A stretch of 64,000 bases of DNA from Bradyrhizobium roseum (lineage in GTDB: Bacteria > Pseudomonadota > Alphaproteobacteria > Rhizobiales > Xanthobacteraceae): positions 3,782,001 through 3,846,000 of the forward strand of contig NZ_CP129212.1 in assembly GCF_030413175.1 (NCBI RefSeq). Direction: 5' to 3'. Positions 62,684 through 64,000 of this stretch are shown here, piece by piece. Positions within the stretch are counted from its first letter, which is position 1; every line of letters begins with the position of its first letter. A model generated the notes under the pieces. The model saw nothing but the letters and a program-made list of their open reading frames with translations. It was not told the DNA's origin and made no database searches. The translations under genes were made by a program, and so were the position numbers.

Positions 62684-64000
62684 TTATTCCGTGCCTTCCG
62701 AGCGGAAGATGGCGATCGAAATCGCCTTGCCTTGCGAGATATTGTAGCCCTCGATCCGCTTGGCCACGTTATAGCGCAGCCCGATCGCTTCGGCACGCTG
62801 GACGAAGGCGCGTTCGGTGCGCGATTCCACCAAAGCGAAACGGCAACTGCCCTGCCCGAGGAAATCGGCCGCACCTGATCCGTCGGTCAACCTCGTGTCG
62901 GTCCCGGTCATGAAGACGAGGCTCGGTTCATGAAAACCGGCGGCCGCGGCTTTCGGTCCGACGCATACGACATTGCGCAGTGCGCGCGCGACCTCGGCGC
63001 TCGGAAACACTGCCGTCAGCGACGGCAGCACGATGCCGTAGACCGCGACTGCCAGAAACATCGCTGCGACCACCGCGTTCAACAGCGAGCGCTCGGCGCG
63101 GCTATCCTCGAACATCCACCACGCGATCAGGCCAAAAATCATCGCCGCCGCCAGGAACGGCCATGCCGGAAACGCCGGGTAATGCGTCAGCTTGATCGCG
63201 CCGATGACGGCAATTACGGCTGCCCCGGCTGGAACGACGAACCACCACGCCGCGCCGCGTCTCAGCCACGAGCGCGACAACACGCGGCGCTCCAATGCGC
63301 CGGCGGTGAGGATCGCAATCGCCGGATAGAGCGGCAGCACGTAATGCGGCAGCTTGGTCAGTACCGTCTCGAACACGATCCAGGACGGGATCAGCCACGC
63401 CAGCAGATATTGCGCGCCGGGCTCCCGCCGCGCGCGCCATACCGCCGGCGCCGCCATCCCCGCCAGCGCCGCGCCCGGCCAGAACGTGACCCAGAACAGA
63501 AGCAGATACAGGCCGGGCGGCGCGCCGTGAGACTCCTGCGCGCCGATCTTGCTCAGCATGTCGCCGCCGAGCGAATTGGAGAAGAACGCTTCACCCGCGC
63601 GCCAGAAGATCGCCACGAACCATGGCAGCACCAGCACCAGCGTCCACATCAGCCCCCAGATTGGGCGCAATCGCCACAGCCACGCCGCCGAACGATCGAG
63701 GATCGCGAGCGCCACGATGGTGAGGCCGACGAACATCAGGATCAGCGGGCCCTTGAGCAGGATTCCGCCGGCCAGCGCGGTCCAGAACACCGCCGGCGCC
63801 GTCCATGGCGGGCGCTCCGGATCCTCGCCGCGCTGCCAGGATAGATAGACCCGCGCCATCGCCCCCATCGCGGCGACGACGGTCAGCAGCAGCATCGCAT
63901 CGGTCTTGGCCAGCCGGGCTTCGGCGCCAAGGAGCACGGAACTGCACATCATCAGCGCCGCCAATGCGGCCCCGCGCCGGGTGACGAAGGCAAGCGCGGT
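62684..64000 (-). CDS. GT39/ArnT-family glycosyltransferase, 5' end beyond window
   Basis: A polytopic membrane glycosyltransferase; 438 C-terminal residues are visible and the frame runs off the right edge. The visible part has LLGAEARLAKTDAMLL in an early loop, GGILLKGPLILMF, VLPWFVAIFWRAGEAFF and TKLPHYVLPLYPAIAIL, the block typical of ArnT and lipid-A sugar transferases that use polyprenyl-phosphate sugars. The catalytic N-terminal Asp-Glu loop is outside. A soluble C-terminal domain closes the protein. First visible gene of the leftward cassette with PAP2, GT2 and LAB-N. Confidence 0.87.
   Translation of the reverse strand, partial: TALAFVTRRGAALAALMMCSSVLLGAEARLAKTDAMLLLTVVAAMGAMARVYLSWQRGEDPERPPWTAPAVFWTALAGGILLKGPLILMFVGLTIVALAILDRSAAWLWRLRPIWGLMWTLVLVLPWFVAIFWRAGEAFFSNSLGGDMLSKIGAQESHGAPPGLYLLLFWVTFWPGAALAGMAAPAVWRARREPGAQYLLAWLIPSWIVFETVLTKLPHYVLPLYPAIAILTAGALERRVLSRSWLRRGAAWWFVVPAGAAVIAVIGAIKLTHYPAFPAWPFLAAAMIFGLIAWWMFEDSRAERSLLNAVVAAMFLAVAVYGIVLPSLTAVFPSAEVARALRNVVCVGPKAAAAGFHEPSLVFMTGTDTRLTDGSGAADFLGQGSCRFALVESRTERAFVQRAEAIGLRYNVAKRIEGYNISQGKAISIAIFRSEGTE

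Noticed and set aside
1..64000. CRISPR arrays, insertion sequences, rRNA genes or riboswitches
   Set aside because: No regularly spaced repeats, transposase motifs, rRNA sequence or recognisable riboswitch core were seen.

Overview
The window is about 64 kb of GC-rich chromosomal DNA from an alphaproteobacterium, most likely Bradyrhizobium or a close relative (Nitrobacteraceae, Hyphomicrobiales). This rests on gene order and protein character: dusB-ntrB-ntrC followed by ntrY-ntrX, hfq and hflX; an ispD-ispF fusion; a PopZ/DUF2497 protein beside valS; an aapJQMP amino-acid transporter; Cpa/Tad pilus genes; and short intergenic repeats of the kind I recall from Bradyrhizobium. I could not search any database, so genus level is an inference. 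I see no prophage, insertion sequence, CRISPR array or plasmid gene. The window reads as ordinary core and soft-core chromosome with a few accessory genes.

Layout. 1-3858: queC (cut by the window edge), mazG, an orphan SUKH (SMI1/KNR4) protein, hflX and hfq. 4159-11719: the nitrogen-regulation block, transcribed leftward as dusB, ntrB, ntrC, then ntrY, ntrX. 11971-13756: ispDF and a CinA/PncC amidase. 13767-17391: a thiamine-diphosphate enzyme and a beta-hydroxyacid dehydrogenase with a divergent GntR regulator. 17388-20170: lipA, a P-loop kinase, a Coq10/RatA protein, and a DNA glycosylase. 20290-23960: two tandemly duplicated hybrid histidine kinases with an ethylene-receptor-like membrane domain, plus the truncated end of a VOC gene. 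23976-30462: valS, popZ-like gene, tolC-type outer membrane factor, PIMT-like methyltransferase. 30860-32832: tRNA-Asn, a PEP-CTERM surface protein, two small genes, tRNA-Cys. 32943-42824: a DTW-domain tRNA modification protein and a complete MdtABC-type efflux operon with its own outer membrane lipoprotein. 43237-46683: FAD oxidoreductase, DUF1365 and a cyclopropane-synthase-like methyltransferase. 46772-52430: cysK and the aap transporter. 53084-58696: cpaBCDE, a convergent TPR lipoprotein and a PilZ protein. 58975-64000: a Na/Pi cotransporter, then a leftward cassette of GT39, PAP2, GT2 and a LAB-N protein.

How the parts work together. NtrB/NtrC and NtrY/NtrX are paired nitrogen and redox sensing systems in one cluster. 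The lipid trio at 43-46 kb looks like an unsaturated-fatty-acid modification pathway whose methyltransferase lacks two bicarbonate-site residues of true cyclopropane synthases. The 61-64 kb cassette has the parts of polyprenyl-phosphate-sugar synthesis and transfer onto an envelope lipid, possibly lipid A. CpaBCDE are only part of a Tad pilus; the pilin, prepilin peptidase, motor ATPase and inner-membrane platform lie outside.

Most worth a second look: the tandem kinases (nearly identical transmitters, diverged sensors without the copper-ligand histidine), the non-canonical cyclopropane-synthase homologue in its three-gene operon, the envelope glycosylation cassette, the uncharacterised ThDP/dehydrogenase pair, and a palindromic CtrA-like site before the pilus TPR lipoprotein.
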